Shown: piece by piece, positions 8,855-16,880 of the stretch
How the letters are laid out: each line of letters starts with the position of its first letter
How positions within the stretch are numbered: the stretch's first letter is position 1
NCBI RefSeq assembly: GCF_011617705.1
Contig: NZ_CP050154.1
Coordinates: 1,860,001 to 1,924,000, forward strand
DNA: 64,000 nt
Source: Brevibacterium limosum
GTDB lineage: Bacteria > Actinomycetota > Actinomycetes > Actinomycetales > Brevibacteriaceae
Direction of reading: 5' to 3'
Translations under genes and position numbers: made by a program
Notes under the pieces: generated by a model
Databases searched by the model: none
The model's input: the letters and a program-made list of their open reading frames with translations, nothing else
What the model was told of the DNA's origin: nothing

Positions 8855-9970
8855 GTGGCCGATCACTATGAAACACTCGGAGTGTCCAAAGATGCTTCCG
8901 CGGCTGAGATCAAGGCGTCGTACCGGAAGCTGGCACGCAAGTACCACCCGGACGTCAATCCAGGTCACGAAGACGAATTCAAAGCCATCTCACTGGCTTA
9001 CGATGTGCTCTCCGATCCGGACAAGCGCCGCAACTACGATATGGGCGGCGGCGAGAACGGCCAGGGCTTCCCCGCCGGCGGCGGATTCGGCGGATTCGGC
9101 GACATCTTCGAAACCTTCTTCGGCGGTGGCGGCGGCCAGGCCGGGGGCCCGATCCCGCGCACACAGCGTGGCAAGGACGCCCTCGTCGGCGTCAACATCG
9201 ACCTGAAGACCGCAGCCTTCGGCGGCACCGTCGACCTCGATGTGACCACCGCGGTCGTCTGCGACACCTGTTCCGGTGCCGGCACTCAGGAGGGCACCAA
9301 GATCGAGACCTGCTCACTGTGCCACGGTGCCGGCAGCGTCCAGCGCATGACCCGGACCCTGCTGGGACAGATGGTCACGAACCAGACCTGCAACTCCTGC
9401 CACGGCTTCGGCACCGTCATCCCGAACCCCTGCCTCAACTGCCAGGGCGACGGACGTGTGCGCAAGCAGCGGACCATGAAGATCCGCATCCCCGCCGGCG
9501 TCTCCGACGGCACCCGCATCCAGCTGTCCAGCCAGGGCGAGGTCGGCCCCGGCGGCGGACCCGCCGGTGACCTCTTCGTCGAGGTCATGGTCACCCGCCA
9601 CGAGGTCTTCCAGCGCGACGGCGACAACCTCCGCGCCGCCGTCTCGGTGCCGATGACCGCCGCGACTCTGGGCGCGACCATCCCGTTCGAGACCTTCGAC
9701 GGCACCCAGGACCTCAACATCGCCTCCGGCACCCAGTCCGGCACCGTCGTCAAACTCTCCGGACTCGGTGCCGCCCGTCTGCGTTCGGAGACCCGCGGGG
9801 ACCTGCTCATCACCATCGATGTCCTCACCCCGGACAAACTCGACGACGACCAGCGGGAACTGCTCGAGAAGCTCGCCCAGCTGCGCGGAGAGGAGACACC
9901 GCGCGCCCAGATATCGACCGAGAACCGGGGAATGTTCTCCCGCATGCGTGAGAGGTTCGCCGGTCGGTGA
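8855..9970 (+). CDS. dnaJ: Chaperone protein DnaJ
   Basis: The 371-residue Hsp70 cochaperone stimulates DnaK ATPase and delivers substrates. The J domain carries the HPD tripeptide at residues 31-33. A Gly/Phe-rich linker (about 66-115) is followed by the zinc-binding region with four CXXCXGXG-type repeats (CDTCSGAG, CSLCHGAG, CNSCHGFG, CLNCQGDG). The C-terminal substrate-binding beta domains complete the type I architecture. The hrcA linkage marks it as the HrcA-regulated copy; actinobacteria often hold another dnaJ in the dnaK-grpE operon. The GTG start follows AGGGAGAGAG. The 3' end overlaps rsmE by four bases. Confidence 0.96.
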   Translation: MADHYETLGVSKDASAAEIKASYRKLARKYHPDVNPGHEDEFKAISLAYDVLSDPDKRRNYDMGGGENGQGFPAGGGFGGFGDIFETFFGGGGGQAGGPIPRTQRGKDALVGVNIDLKTAAFGGTVDLDVTTAVVCDTCSGAGTQEGTKIETCSLCHGAGSVQRMTRTLLGQMVTNQTCNSCHGFGTVIPNPCLNCQGDGRVRKQRTMKIRIPAGVSDGTRIQLSSQGEVGPGGGPAGDLFVEVMVTRHEVFQRDGDNLRAAVSVPMTAATLGATIPFETFDGTQDLNIASGTQSGTVVKLSGLGAARLRSETRGDLLITIDVLTPDKLDDDQRELLEKLAQLRGEETPRAQISTENRGMFSRMRERFAGR

Positions 9971-10737
9971 GTCGTCCCGTCTTCCGCTCCGCCACGGCCG
10001 CCGAGGCTGCCGTCGGTTCCGCACTCACCCTCGGTGAGGACGTGGCCGGGCACGCGGTGCGGGTGCGTCGGATCGGTCCCGGCGAGGAGATCGACATCGT
10101 CGACGGCGCAGGCACACGGGCCCGCGGAACCGTCACGGCCGCCTCGCCGAATGAGGTGACGATCGACGTCACCGCGGTGACGAACGAGGACAGCACGGGT
10201 CCGCGCCTCGTCCTCGTCCAGGCACTGGCGAAGGGCGACCGGGACCTGCAGGCCATCGAGACGGCCACGGAGATCGGCGTCGACGAGGTCATTCCCTGGG
10301 CCGCCGAACGCTCGATCGCGGACTGGCCGGCCAAGAAGCGGGAGAGGATGGCCGCAAAATGGGAGAACCTCTTGGCTGCGGCCTCCCTCCAGGCCAGACG
10401 TTCACGGTTCCCGGTCCTCCACGATCTCGTCCGCGGATCCTCCCTGGCCCAGACCGTCGGCGACACCGATGCCGTCTTCGTCCTCCACGAGACCGCGCAG
10501 CGCAGACTCTCCGACGCCCTGGCCGACCTGGCCGACCTGGCCGCAGGTGACCCCGCCCAGCTGCCGGCACGCATCGTCTTCGTCGTCGGACCCGAAGGCG
10601 GCATCAGCGACGGAGAACTCGACGCCCTGACCGGTCGCGGAGCGCTGCCGGTGTGCCTCGGTCCGACGATCCTGCGCTCATCATCGGCGGGATCGGCGGG
10701 TCTGGTCCTGGCCCAGAATTCATTGGGCCGTTGGTGA
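9967..10737 (+). CDS. rsmE: 16S rRNA (uracil(1498)-N(3))-methyltransferase RsmE
   Basis: The 256-residue SPOUT-class methyltransferase uses S-adenosylmethionine to methylate N3 of U1498 in the 30S decoding region. An N-terminal PUA-like domain (about residues 1-75) precedes the knotted SPOUT domain. Signature segments are LVQALAKGDR, QAIETATEIGVDEVIPW, the SAM-binding VVGPEGGISDGEL and the terminal LGPTILRSSSAG. Length is normal for the family. The GTG start overlaps the dnaJ stop as GTGA, so translation is probably coupled. Its place between dnaJ and phoH-ybeY fits the ribosome-maturation theme of this block. Confidence 0.95.
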   Translation: MSRPVFRSATAAEAAVGSALTLGEDVAGHAVRVRRIGPGEEIDIVDGAGTRARGTVTAASPNEVTIDVTAVTNEDSTGPRLVLVQALAKGDRDLQAIETATEIGVDEVIPWAAERSIADWPAKKRERMAAKWENLLAAASLQARRSRFPVLHDLVRGSSLAQTVGDTDAVFVLHETAQRRLSDALADLADLAAGDPAQLPARIVFVVGPEGGISDGELDALTGRGALPVCLGPTILRSSSAGSAGLVLAQNSLGRW

Positions 10738-10747
10738 GGCGTCGGAC

Positions 10748-10753
10748 TAGGAT
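10748..10753 (+). promoter_or_regulatory. Candidate -10 box before phoH
   Basis: TAGGAT lies ten bases after the rsmE stop and would start transcription near 10760, 78 bases before the phoH ATG. No convincing -35 hexamer is visible, so this may only supplement readthrough from dnaJ-rsmE. Confidence 0.3.
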
Positions 10754-10837
10754 GGAAGCACATTCAGGCGCCGCCGGTGACGGTGCGCTCACTCGCAAAG
10801 GAACATTCTGGACATCACCCCACCCAATTCGAACCCC

Positions 10838-11869
10838 ATGAACCCCACCGACCCGGACACCGCACACAACGACGGTGCCGTTGAGAATGACACCGCGACG
10901 GACACACGCGGCTCCGCACGCGACACCGTGCGCCTCGTCATCCCCGACTCCATCGACCTCGTCGCCTTCTTCGGCCCCGGAGAGTCGAACCTGCGCGCTC
11001 TGGAGAAGACCTTCGACGACCTCGACATCCACGTCAGGGCCAACCAGGTCCAGGTCACCGGCGACCCGAAACGCGTCGAAGCTTTCGTCAGCGTCATCGG
11101 GGAACTCAAGAAGCTCTACACCGCCGGCCATCGCATCAACGAAGAGACGATCGACCGGGTCGCGACATTCTCCTCCGAAGGCGCGGCCGCCTCGACGGTG
11201 CTGGGCACGAACATCCTCTCCACCAGGGGCAAGTCGATCCGTCCGAAGACGATGGGCCAGCACGACTACGTCAAGGCCATCCGCAATCACACGATCACCT
11301 TCGGCATCGGCCCGGCCGGAACCGGCAAGACCTACCTGGCGATGGCCATGGCCGTCAACGCCCTCCAGCACAAAGAGGTCTCGCGGATCATCCTCACCCG
11401 GCCCGCCGTCGAAGCCGGGGAATCGCTGGGCTACCTGCCGGGCACTCTCAACGACAAGATCGACCCGTACGTGCGTCCGCTCTACGACGCCCTGCACGAC
11501 ATGGTCGATCCCGAGTCGATCCCGCTGCTCATCGAGACCGGCACGATCGAGGTCGCTCCCTTGGCGTACATGCGCGGTCGGACCCTCAACGACGCCTTCA
11601 TCATCCTCGACGAAGCCCAGAACACGACGGCCGAGCAGATGAAGATGTTCCTCACCCGCCTCGGATTCGGATCACGCATGGTCGTGACCGGCGACATCTC
11701 CCAGATCGATCTGCCGGGCAAGACCCGCAGCGGGCTCAAGGTCGTCCGCGACATCCTCGACGGGATCGAGGACCTGCAGTTCTGCGAACTGGGCAGCAAG
11801 GACGTCGTCCGGCATTCGCTGGTGACGAAGATCGTCGATGCCTACGACCTGTGGGGGAATGCCGAATGA
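10838..11869 (+). CDS. PhoH-like ATPase
   Basis: This PhoH-family protein (343 residues from the ATG) is a P-loop ATPase related to the helicase core and likely acts in RNA or ribosome metabolism with YbeY. An N-terminal KH-like region (about 25-95) precedes Walker A GPAGTGKT, LTRPAVEAGESLGYLPG, the Walker B segment FIILDEAQN and TGDISQIDLP. The start is uncertain. The ATG at 10838 has no ribosome site, but an in-frame CTG at 10808 has AAAGGA (10797-10802) at good spacing and would add ten residues. The stop overlaps the ybeY ATG. Confidence 0.92.
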   Translation: MNPTDPDTAHNDGAVENDTATDTRGSARDTVRLVIPDSIDLVAFFGPGESNLRALEKTFDDLDIHVRANQVQVTGDPKRVEAFVSVIGELKKLYTAGHRINEETIDRVATFSSEGAAASTVLGTNILSTRGKSIRPKTMGQHDYVKAIRNHTITFGIGPAGTGKTYLAMAMAVNALQHKEVSRIILTRPAVEAGESLGYLPGTLNDKIDPYVRPLYDALHDMVDPESIPLLIETGTIEVAPLAYMRGRTLNDAFIILDEAQNTTAEQMKMFLTRLGFGSRMVVTGDISQIDLPGKTRSGLKVVRDILDGIEDLQFCELGSKDVVRHSLVTKIVDAYDLWGNAE

Positions 11870-12354
11870 ACACCGAGATCCTCAACGAGACCGACGCCGA
11901 GGTGGACCTCGACGAAGTCGTGGCCCTGAGCGAATACTTAGGCGTTGCTCTGCACATGCACCCCGGTGCGGAGCTGGCCGTGACCATGGTCGACTCGGCG
12001 GCCATGTCCGAACTCCACGTCACCTGGATGGACCTCGAGGGCCCGACCGATGTCATGTCCTTTCCCATGGATCAGCTCCACCGTGGCGAACCGGACGATC
12101 CGACCGAAGGCCAGATGGGCGATGTCATCATCTGCCCCGAGGTGGCCGAAGCCCAGGCTCGAGCGGCCGGCCATTCGACGATGGATGAGATCCTGCTGCT
12201 GACCGTCCACGGATTCCTCCACCTGCTCGGCTACGACCACGGTGAGCCCGAAGAGCGGGAAGAGATGTTCGCCCTGCAGCGGCATCTGCTGCTGACCTTC
12301 TTCGCGGCCCGCTATGACGGTCGCACCGACATCCCCACCCCCACCGAGGTCTGA
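11866..12354 (+). CDS. ybeY: Endoribonuclease YbeY (rRNA maturation factor)
   Basis: The 162-residue metalloprotein is needed for 16S rRNA 3'-end maturation and ribosome quality control. The zinc-binding HGFLHLLGYDH motif (HX3HX5H) is intact near residue 115, preceded by TDVMSFPMD and GDVIICPEVA. It is slightly longer than Escherichia coli YbeY at the C-terminus. Its ATG overlaps the phoH stop (ATGA) and corC begins two bases after its stop, giving the conserved phoH-ybeY-corC-era order. Confidence 0.96.
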   Translation: MNTEILNETDAEVDLDEVVALSEYLGVALHMHPGAELAVTMVDSAAMSELHVTWMDLEGPTDVMSFPMDQLHRGEPDDPTEGQMGDVIICPEVAEAQARAAGHSTMDEILLLTVHGFLHLLGYDHGEPEEREEMFALQRHLLLTFFAARYDGRTDIPTPTEV

Positions 12355-12356
12355 CC

Positions 12357-13670
12357 GTGTTCGCGTACTTCCTCGGTGCGGCCCTGTGCCTGATCATCGC
12401 CGCCACTCTCTCGGCCGTGGATGCGGCCCTGCTCAACGTCTCCCACCACGCGGTCGAAGAGGCCAAGGAGGAAGGCAGACGGGCGGCAGTGCGCGTGGAG
12501 AAGATCCTCGCGGACCTGCCGACGAACATCAACGTCATCATCTTCGTCCGCAACTTCCTCGAAGCACTCGCCACGGTGTTCATCGCCCTGGCCTATGACT
12601 CCTACTACTCCGTGGGCCCGCTCATGGTGTTCCTCACGGTGCTCACCGCCTCGGTGGCGGTCTTCATCATCGCCGGAGTCTCTCCGCGCACGATCGGCAA
12701 ACGCCGGTCCCTGGCCGTGAGCCTCAACCTCAGCTGGGTCGTGCGCATCGTCCTCGTCGCGCTCAAACCGCTGACCCGCATCCTCGTCGTGCTCGGCAAT
12801 CTGCTCACCCCGGACCAGGTGTACAAGGACGGTCCGTTCGTGACCTCCGAACAGCTGCGCGACCTCGTGGAGCGTGCCAGCGAATCCGACATCATCGAAG
12901 ACGGCGAACGCGAGATGATCCAGTCGGTGTTCAACCTCTCGGACACTTCGGCGAACGAGGTCATGGTTCCGCGCACCGACCTCATCACCGTCGACGCCGA
13001 GGTGAGCCTGCAGAAGACGATGAACCTGTTCTTCCGCTCCGGCTTCTCCCGCATCCCCGTCTGCGGCGAGGACCTCGATGACGTCCGCGGCGTCGCCTAC
13101 CTCAAGGACGTCGCCCGCCGCCTCCACCTCCACCCCGAGGAAGCCGACCGACCTGTGGGCAACCTGGCCCGCACCGTTCTGTTCGTCCCGGAGACGAAAC
13201 CGGCCGATGACCTGCTGCGGCAGATGCAGGTCGACTCCACCCATCTGGCGATCCTCATCGACGAATACGGCGGCACCGCCGGACTTGTGACCATCGAGGA
13301 CATCGTCGAAGAGATCGTCGGTGAGATCGAAGACGAATACGACAACGGCGATGACGAACTCGTCGCCGCCGCAGACGGATCGTTCGTCATCAGCACCCGC
13401 ATGTCGATCTCCGATTTCGCCGAGTACTTCGATGTGCGCATCGACGAAGACGATGTCAACAGCGTCGGCGGTCTGCTCTCGAAGCTCATCGACCGGGTGC
13501 CCATCGACGGATCGCGCGCTCATATCGCAGGGCTCGACATCGAAGCCATGGAGGGTCAGGGTCGCCGCCACCGGATCACCCATGTGCGGGTCACCCGCAC
13601 CCACGACGACAGCAGAGACGACGTGCAGACCGCCGCAGCCGATGGTTCGGGGACGAAGGAAGAGGACTGA
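12357..13670 (+). CDS. Hemolysin/CorC-family membrane protein (CNNM-CBS-CorC)
   Basis: The 437-residue inner-membrane protein has an N-terminal CNNM/DUF21 domain with four hydrophobic segments (about residues 1-150). A CBS pair follows (about 190-325; VMVPRTDLITVD, FSRIPVCGEDLDDVRGVAYLKD, LAILIDEYGGTAGLVTIEDIVE split over several strands), and then a CorC_HlyC C-terminal domain. Relatives export Mg2+ or Co2+, or only affect their tolerance; the hemolysin name is historical. The Asp/Glu-rich end is probably cytosolic. The GTG start two bases after ybeY and a start for era one base after its stop indicate one operon. Confidence 0.9.
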   Translation: MFAYFLGAALCLIIAATLSAVDAALLNVSHHAVEEAKEEGRRAAVRVEKILADLPTNINVIIFVRNFLEALATVFIALAYDSYYSVGPLMVFLTVLTASVAVFIIAGVSPRTIGKRRSLAVSLNLSWVVRIVLVALKPLTRILVVLGNLLTPDQVYKDGPFVTSEQLRDLVERASESDIIEDGEREMIQSVFNLSDTSANEVMVPRTDLITVDAEVSLQKTMNLFFRSGFSRIPVCGEDLDDVRGVAYLKDVARRLHLHPEEADRPVGNLARTVLFVPETKPADDLLRQMQVDSTHLAILIDEYGGTAGLVTIEDIVEEIVGEIEDEYDNGDDELVAAADGSFVISTRMSISDFAEYFDVRIDEDDVNSVGGLLSKLIDRVPIDGSRAHIAGLDIEAMEGQGRRHRITHVRVTRTHDDSRDDVQTAAADGSGTKEED

Positions 13671-13671
13671 G

Positions 13672-14610
13672 ATGGAATTTCGCACGGACTATCCCGAGGA
13701 CTACCGGGCCGGCTTCGCCTGCTTCGTGGGACGGCCCAACACAGGCAAATCGACGCTGACGAATGCGCTGGTGGGGGAGAAGGTCGCGATCACCTCGGCC
13801 AAGCCTCAGACGACCCGGCACACGATCCGTGGAATCGTCCACAAGGACGACCACCAGCTCATCCTCATCGACACCCCCGGACTGCACAAACCGCGCACCC
13901 TGCTCGGTGCCCGGCTCAACGACCTCGTGGCCTCCACGCTGGGCGAGGTCGATGTCATCGGCTTCTGCCTGCCCGCCGACGAGCCGATCGGTCCGGGAGA
14001 CCGCTATATCGCCTCCCAGCTGGCGCTGTTGGACGGGCGGACCCCGATCGTGGCGCTCGTGACGAAGGTCGACCGGGTGCCCAAGGACAAGATCGCCGAG
14101 GCGCTGCTGGCTGTCGGCGAACTCGCCGACTTCGCCGATGTCGTCCCCGTCTCCGCGGTCGAGGACTTCCAGGTCGAGACCGTCGATTCGGTGCTGGCGG
14201 CCCATCTGCCGAAGTCTCCTCCGCTCTATCCCGACGGGGATCTCACGGATGAGCCGGAGGAGAAGATGATCGCCGAGCTCGTCCGAGAAGCGGCACTCGA
14301 AGGGGTGCGTGACGAACTGCCGCACTCCCTGGCCGTGCAGGTCGAGGAGATGTACCCGCGTGAGGGTCGCAGCGAGGACAACCCGCTGTGGAACGTCCAC
14401 GTCAACCTCTACGTCGAACGTCCCAGCCAGAAGGCCATCATCATCGGCAAGCGCGGCAGCCGACTCAAGGCCATCGGTTCGGAATCCCGTCAGGGCATCG
14501 AACGGCTCCTCGGCACGAAGGTCTACCTCGACCTGCACGTCAAGGTGGCCAAGGACTGGCAGCGCGATCCCAAGCAGCTCGGCCGCCTGGGCTTCGACTT
14601 CAACAACTGA
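13672..14610 (+). CDS. era: GTPase Era
   Basis: The 312-residue GTPase binds the 3' end of 16S rRNA and assists 30S assembly. The G domain shows GRPNTGKST (G1), a threonine-containing switch I (PQTTRHTIRG), DTPGLHKP (G3) and TKVD (G4). The C-terminal KH domain contains IIGKRGSRLKAIG. Length is typical. It starts one base after the corC stop, within the phoH-ybeY-corC-era cluster. In many bacteria recO follows era; here zapE follows instead. Confidence 0.97.
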   Translation: MEFRTDYPEDYRAGFACFVGRPNTGKSTLTNALVGEKVAITSAKPQTTRHTIRGIVHKDDHQLILIDTPGLHKPRTLLGARLNDLVASTLGEVDVIGFCLPADEPIGPGDRYIASQLALLDGRTPIVALVTKVDRVPKDKIAEALLAVGELADFADVVPVSAVEDFQVETVDSVLAAHLPKSPPLYPDGDLTDEPEEKMIAELVREAALEGVRDELPHSLAVQVEEMYPREGRSEDNPLWNVHVNLYVERPSQKAIIIGKRGSRLKAIGSESRQGIERLLGTKVYLDLHVKVAKDWQRDPKQLGRLGFDFNN

Positions 14611-14669
14611 CCGTCTGCGTCGTGCGTCACTGACCGCTCTGTGACGGGCGCCACCTCGCTCGGGCCGAG

Positions 14670-14700
14670 TTGAACCGGGCGCTTCAGCCTGCCTTAGACT
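14670..14700 (+). promoter_or_regulatory. Promoter of zapE (leaderless arrangement)
   Basis: A -35-like TTGAAC (14670-14675) and -10 TAGACT (14695-14700) are separated by 19 bases. The GTG start codon follows the -10 box by seven bases, so the transcript would begin at or next to the start codon with no ribosome site. Confidence 0.45.
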
Positions 14701-14707
14701 GGGCCGA

Positions 14708-15715
14708 GTGAATGCCGAGCAGACTCTGGTCGCACTGAGCGACCGTTCCCCACAGGTTGCCCCCGAAGAGCTCATCGCAGGTCTCGTCCCGCCGCCTCAG
14801 TTCGAGGACGTGTCCTTCGACAGCTATCGCACCGATCCGGCCGAGCCCTCGCAGGAAGAGGCACGGAACAAGCTGCGGGAATTCACCGAACGCTCGACGA
14901 GCAAGGGATTCTTCGGCAGACTCTTCTCGAAGGGCCGAACCGGTGCCAAGGGCGTCTACCTCGACGGCGGCTACGGCGTCGGCAAGACCCACCTGCTGGC
15001 CTCGGCCTGGCACGCGAATGAGAAGCCGGCCACCTTCGGCACCTTCGTCGAATACACGAATCTCGTCGGAGCCTTGGGCTTCGCCCGGGCCCGCGACGAC
15101 CTGTCGAAGATGAAGCTCGTCTGCGTCGACGAGTTCGAACTCGACGATCCCGGCGACACCGTGCTCATGTCGCGGCTGATGCGGGAACTCACCGACGCGG
15201 GAGTGAAGATCATCGCCACATCGAACACTCTGCCCGGATCTCTGGGGGAGGGGCGCTTCGCCGCTCAGGATTTCCTGCGCGAGATTCAGGCGCTGGCCGA
15301 ACAGTTCGAGGTCTACCGCATCGACGGCAAGGACTACCGTGCCCGTGAGCTCACCGCTCCGGCCGATCCGCTGTCTGAGTCCGAACTCGACGCGGCCGCG
15401 AGCCGGCTGGAGGGAGTCGTCGCCCGGGATGACTTCTCCGAGCTGCTGAGCCACCTGTCCACCGTCCACCCCTCACGCTACGGGCGGATGGTCGACGGCA
15501 TCGATGCCGCTGTGTGGGAGAACGTGCGCACAATCGACAACGAGAGCGTGGCTCTGCGCTTCGTCGCTCTCGTCGACCGGCTCTACGACCGCAATGTCCA
15601 CATCATCAATTCCGGAGCCGCCCTCGACGCTGTCTTCACCGAGGAGTCGCTGGCCGGCGGGTACAAGAAGAAGTACATGCGTTGCCTCTCGCGCCTCACC
15701 GCCCTGTCGTCCTGA
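14708..15715 (+). CDS. zapE: Cell division protein ZapE (AFG1-like ATPase)
   Basis: The 335-residue P-loop ATPase belongs to the AFG1/ZapE family, which associates with the division ring in proteobacteria and with mitochondrial protein quality control in eukaryotes. Walker A is GGYGVGKTH (about residue 87), Walker B is LVCVDEFELDDPGD, sensor 1 is IIATSNTLPGSLGEGRF, and the family C-terminal segment ENVRTIDNESVALRFVALVD is present in pieces. A fairly basic loop (KGFFGRLFSKGRTGAKG) precedes Walker A. The GTG start directly follows a -10 box, so it is probably read from a leaderless mRNA. It converges with the PGPGW protein gene across a strong inverted repeat. Confidence 0.92.
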   Translation: MNAEQTLVALSDRSPQVAPEELIAGLVPPPQFEDVSFDSYRTDPAEPSQEEARNKLREFTERSTSKGFFGRLFSKGRTGAKGVYLDGGYGVGKTHLLASAWHANEKPATFGTFVEYTNLVGALGFARARDDLSKMKLVCVDEFELDDPGDTVLMSRLMRELTDAGVKIIATSNTLPGSLGEGRFAAQDFLREIQALAEQFEVYRIDGKDYRARELTAPADPLSESELDAAASRLEGVVARDDFSELLSHLSTVHPSRYGRMVDGIDAAVWENVRTIDNESVALRFVALVDRLYDRNVHIINSGAALDAVFTEESLAGGYKKKYMRCLSRLTALSS

Positions 15716-15801
15716 GCAGGGTCGGTGTTCTGCAGAACCCCGCCGGCGAAGACAGGTGATCGCCGGCGCTCATCTGCCTCTGCCGGAGGAGACCGCCCGG
15801 A

Positions 15802-15850
15802 CGACCGACGCCCGTCACAGCTGCGATCGAGGTGTGATGGGCGTCGGTCG
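15802..15850. terminator. Bidirectional terminator between convergent zapE and PGPGW genes
   Basis: Two 18-base arms (15802-15819 and 15833-15850) pair fully with a single G-U wobble around a 13-base loop. The element lies between two convergent genes, only two bases from the stop of the minus-strand gene. This is the expected shape and place for a terminator serving both strands, although U-tracts are weak. Confidence 0.75.
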
Positions 15851-15852
15851 TC

Positions 15853-16329
15853 TCAGCGCAGGCCGATCACATCGAAGATGCGCAGGTCCGGGACCCAATC
15901 GGGCAGACCCGTGAGCCTGAGAGCGAACCACACGATGACGGCCACGAACGCTGCCGTCACCGCACCGACGGTCCACCGCACCCACAGCCGCTGCGCCATG
16001 ATCCAATGCGTCCAGCGTTCGACATTCACCCGGACGAAATGCAGAAGGCGCTGAGCCCAGCGGAACTCGCTGGAGATGATGAACAGACCGATGATGACGA
16101 TGAGCCAGCCGGGGCCGGGCAGCGGAACGAGCACGAGGCCGATGAGCACGATGAGCGTGCCGAGACCGCCGACGATGCTGCGATAGATGCGCGCAGTGTG
16201 CGGATTGGCCAGCACCGTGCGACGCCAGCGGAGGAAACCCAGACGCAGCTTGCGCCACGGACGGGGGCCTTGTCGATGGTGGCGTGACAACCAGCCCTTG
16301 GGGCGGGTCTGCGGACTCTCTGGGTTCAC
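15853..16329 (-). CDS. TIGR02611-family PGPGW membrane protein
   Basis: The 158-residue membrane protein has the family motif PLPGPGWLIVIIG between two hydrophobic segments (about residues 53-90) and a third segment near residue 125. The Arg-rich N-terminus should stay in the cytosol. The PGPGW family (putative transmembrane proteins) is widespread in actinobacteria and has no assigned function. The GTG start lies six bases after TATAGT, again suggesting a leaderless transcript. It is divergent from the tRNA array and convergent with zapE. Confidence 0.85.
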   Translation of the reverse strand: MNPESPQTRPKGWLSRHHRQGPRPWRKLRLGFLRWRRTVLANPHTARIYRSIVGGLGTLIVLIGLVLVPLPGPGWLIVIIGLFIISSEFRWAQRLLHFVRVNVERWTHWIMAQRLWVRWTVGAVTAAFVAVIVWFALRLTGLPDWVPDLRIFDVIGLR

Positions 16330-16335
16330 CCAACC

Positions 16336-16341
16336 ACTATA
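16336..16341 (-). promoter_or_regulatory. -10 box of the PGPGW gene (leaderless)
   Basis: TATAGT on the minus strand, followed by six bases and the GTG start codon at 16329. A -35 hexamer is not obvious. Confidence 0.5.
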
Positions 16342-16399
16342 AGAGGGTGACCCTGAAAGCTTGATCGACGGTTGTGACCACGATCACCCGATTCTGATT

Positions 16400-16428
16400 T
16401 TGCGTATGCCTCCACCTGCGTATAGAGT
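16400..16428 (+). promoter_or_regulatory. Promoter of the tRNA array
   Basis: TTGCGT (16400-16405) and TAGAGT (16423-16428) are spaced by 17 bases in an AT-richer patch. Transcription would start near 16435, about 30 bases before the first tRNA. Confidence 0.55.
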
Positions 16429-16465
16429 TATATCTCGTTGCCAGGGAAACCGGGCAGCGAGAAAT

Positions 16466-16538
16466 GCGGATGTGGCTCAGTTGGTAGAGCATCACCTTGC
16501 CAAGGTGAGGGTCGCGGGTTCGAGTCCCGTCATCCGCT
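16466..16538 (+). tRNA. tRNA-Gly (anticodon GCC)
   Basis: A full cloverleaf is visible. The acceptor arms GCGGATG and CATCCGC pair over seven bases, with discriminator T. A TGGCTCAGTTGGTAGAGCA D-arm, a CACCT/AGGTG anticodon stem with loop containing GCC, and the T-loop GTTCGAGTC follow. CCA is not encoded. First of four tRNAs. Confidence 0.96.
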
Positions 16539-16564
16539 CGGAGGCGTCATGGCACTGCCTTGGC

Positions 16565-16635
16565 GGTGGCGTGGCCGAGAGGCGAGGCAGCGGCCTGCAA
16601 AGCCGTATACACGGGTTCGAATCCCGTCGCCACCT
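16565..16635 (+). tRNA. tRNA-Cys (anticodon GCA)
   Basis: The acceptor arms GGTGGCG and CGCCACC pair perfectly, with discriminator T. The anticodon stem CGGCC... has a loop carrying GCA, and the T-loop is GTTCGAATC. CCA is not encoded. It lies 26 bases after tRNA-Gly, the usual actinobacterial Gly-Cys-Val order. Confidence 0.95.
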
Positions 16636-16665
16636 CGGAAGGTCAGCAGAAATGCTGATCGACCA

Positions 16666-16737
16666 GCGCGATTGGCGCAGCGGTAGCGCGCTTCCTTCAC
16701 ACGGAAGAGGTCACTGGTTCGATCCCAGTATCGCGCA
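16666..16737 (+). tRNA. tRNA-Val (anticodon CAC)
   Basis: The acceptor arms GCGCGAT and ATCGCGC pair. The CTTCC/GGAAG anticodon stem encloses the loop TTCACAC with anticodon CAC, and the T-loop is GTTCGATCC. It is almost identical to the next tRNA. Confidence 0.96.
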
Positions 16738-16774
16738 CAGGGACCCTCGGGTTCCGGTGCAACAAATGAATAGA

Positions 16775-16846
16775 GCGCGATTGGCGCAGCGGTAGCGCGC
16801 TTCCCTGACACGGAAGAGGTCACTGGTTCGATCCCAGTATCGCGCA
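16775..16846 (+). tRNA. tRNA-Val (anticodon GAC)
   Basis: This has the same body as the preceding tRNA-Val, but the anticodon loop is CTGACAC, giving anticodon GAC. Only two bases, tRNA positions 32 and 34, differ between the two genes. It is the last member of the array and is directly followed by the terminator. Confidence 0.96.
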
Positions 16847-16851
16847 CAGAA

Positions 16852-16880
16852 GAAGCCCCGAGTGATCCACTCGGGGCTTC
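16852..16880 (+). terminator. Terminator of the tRNA array
   Basis: A perfect 13-bp GC-rich stem (GAAGCCCCGAGTG and its complement) with a 3-base loop lies five bases after the last tRNA. The downstream sequence CGTGCATTCAC is shared with the region after the rpsD terminator. Confidence 0.85.

Noticed and set aside
14625..14646. Terminator between era and zapE
   Set aside because: Only a 6-bp CGTCAC/GTGACG stem with a 10-base loop is visible, too weak to call.
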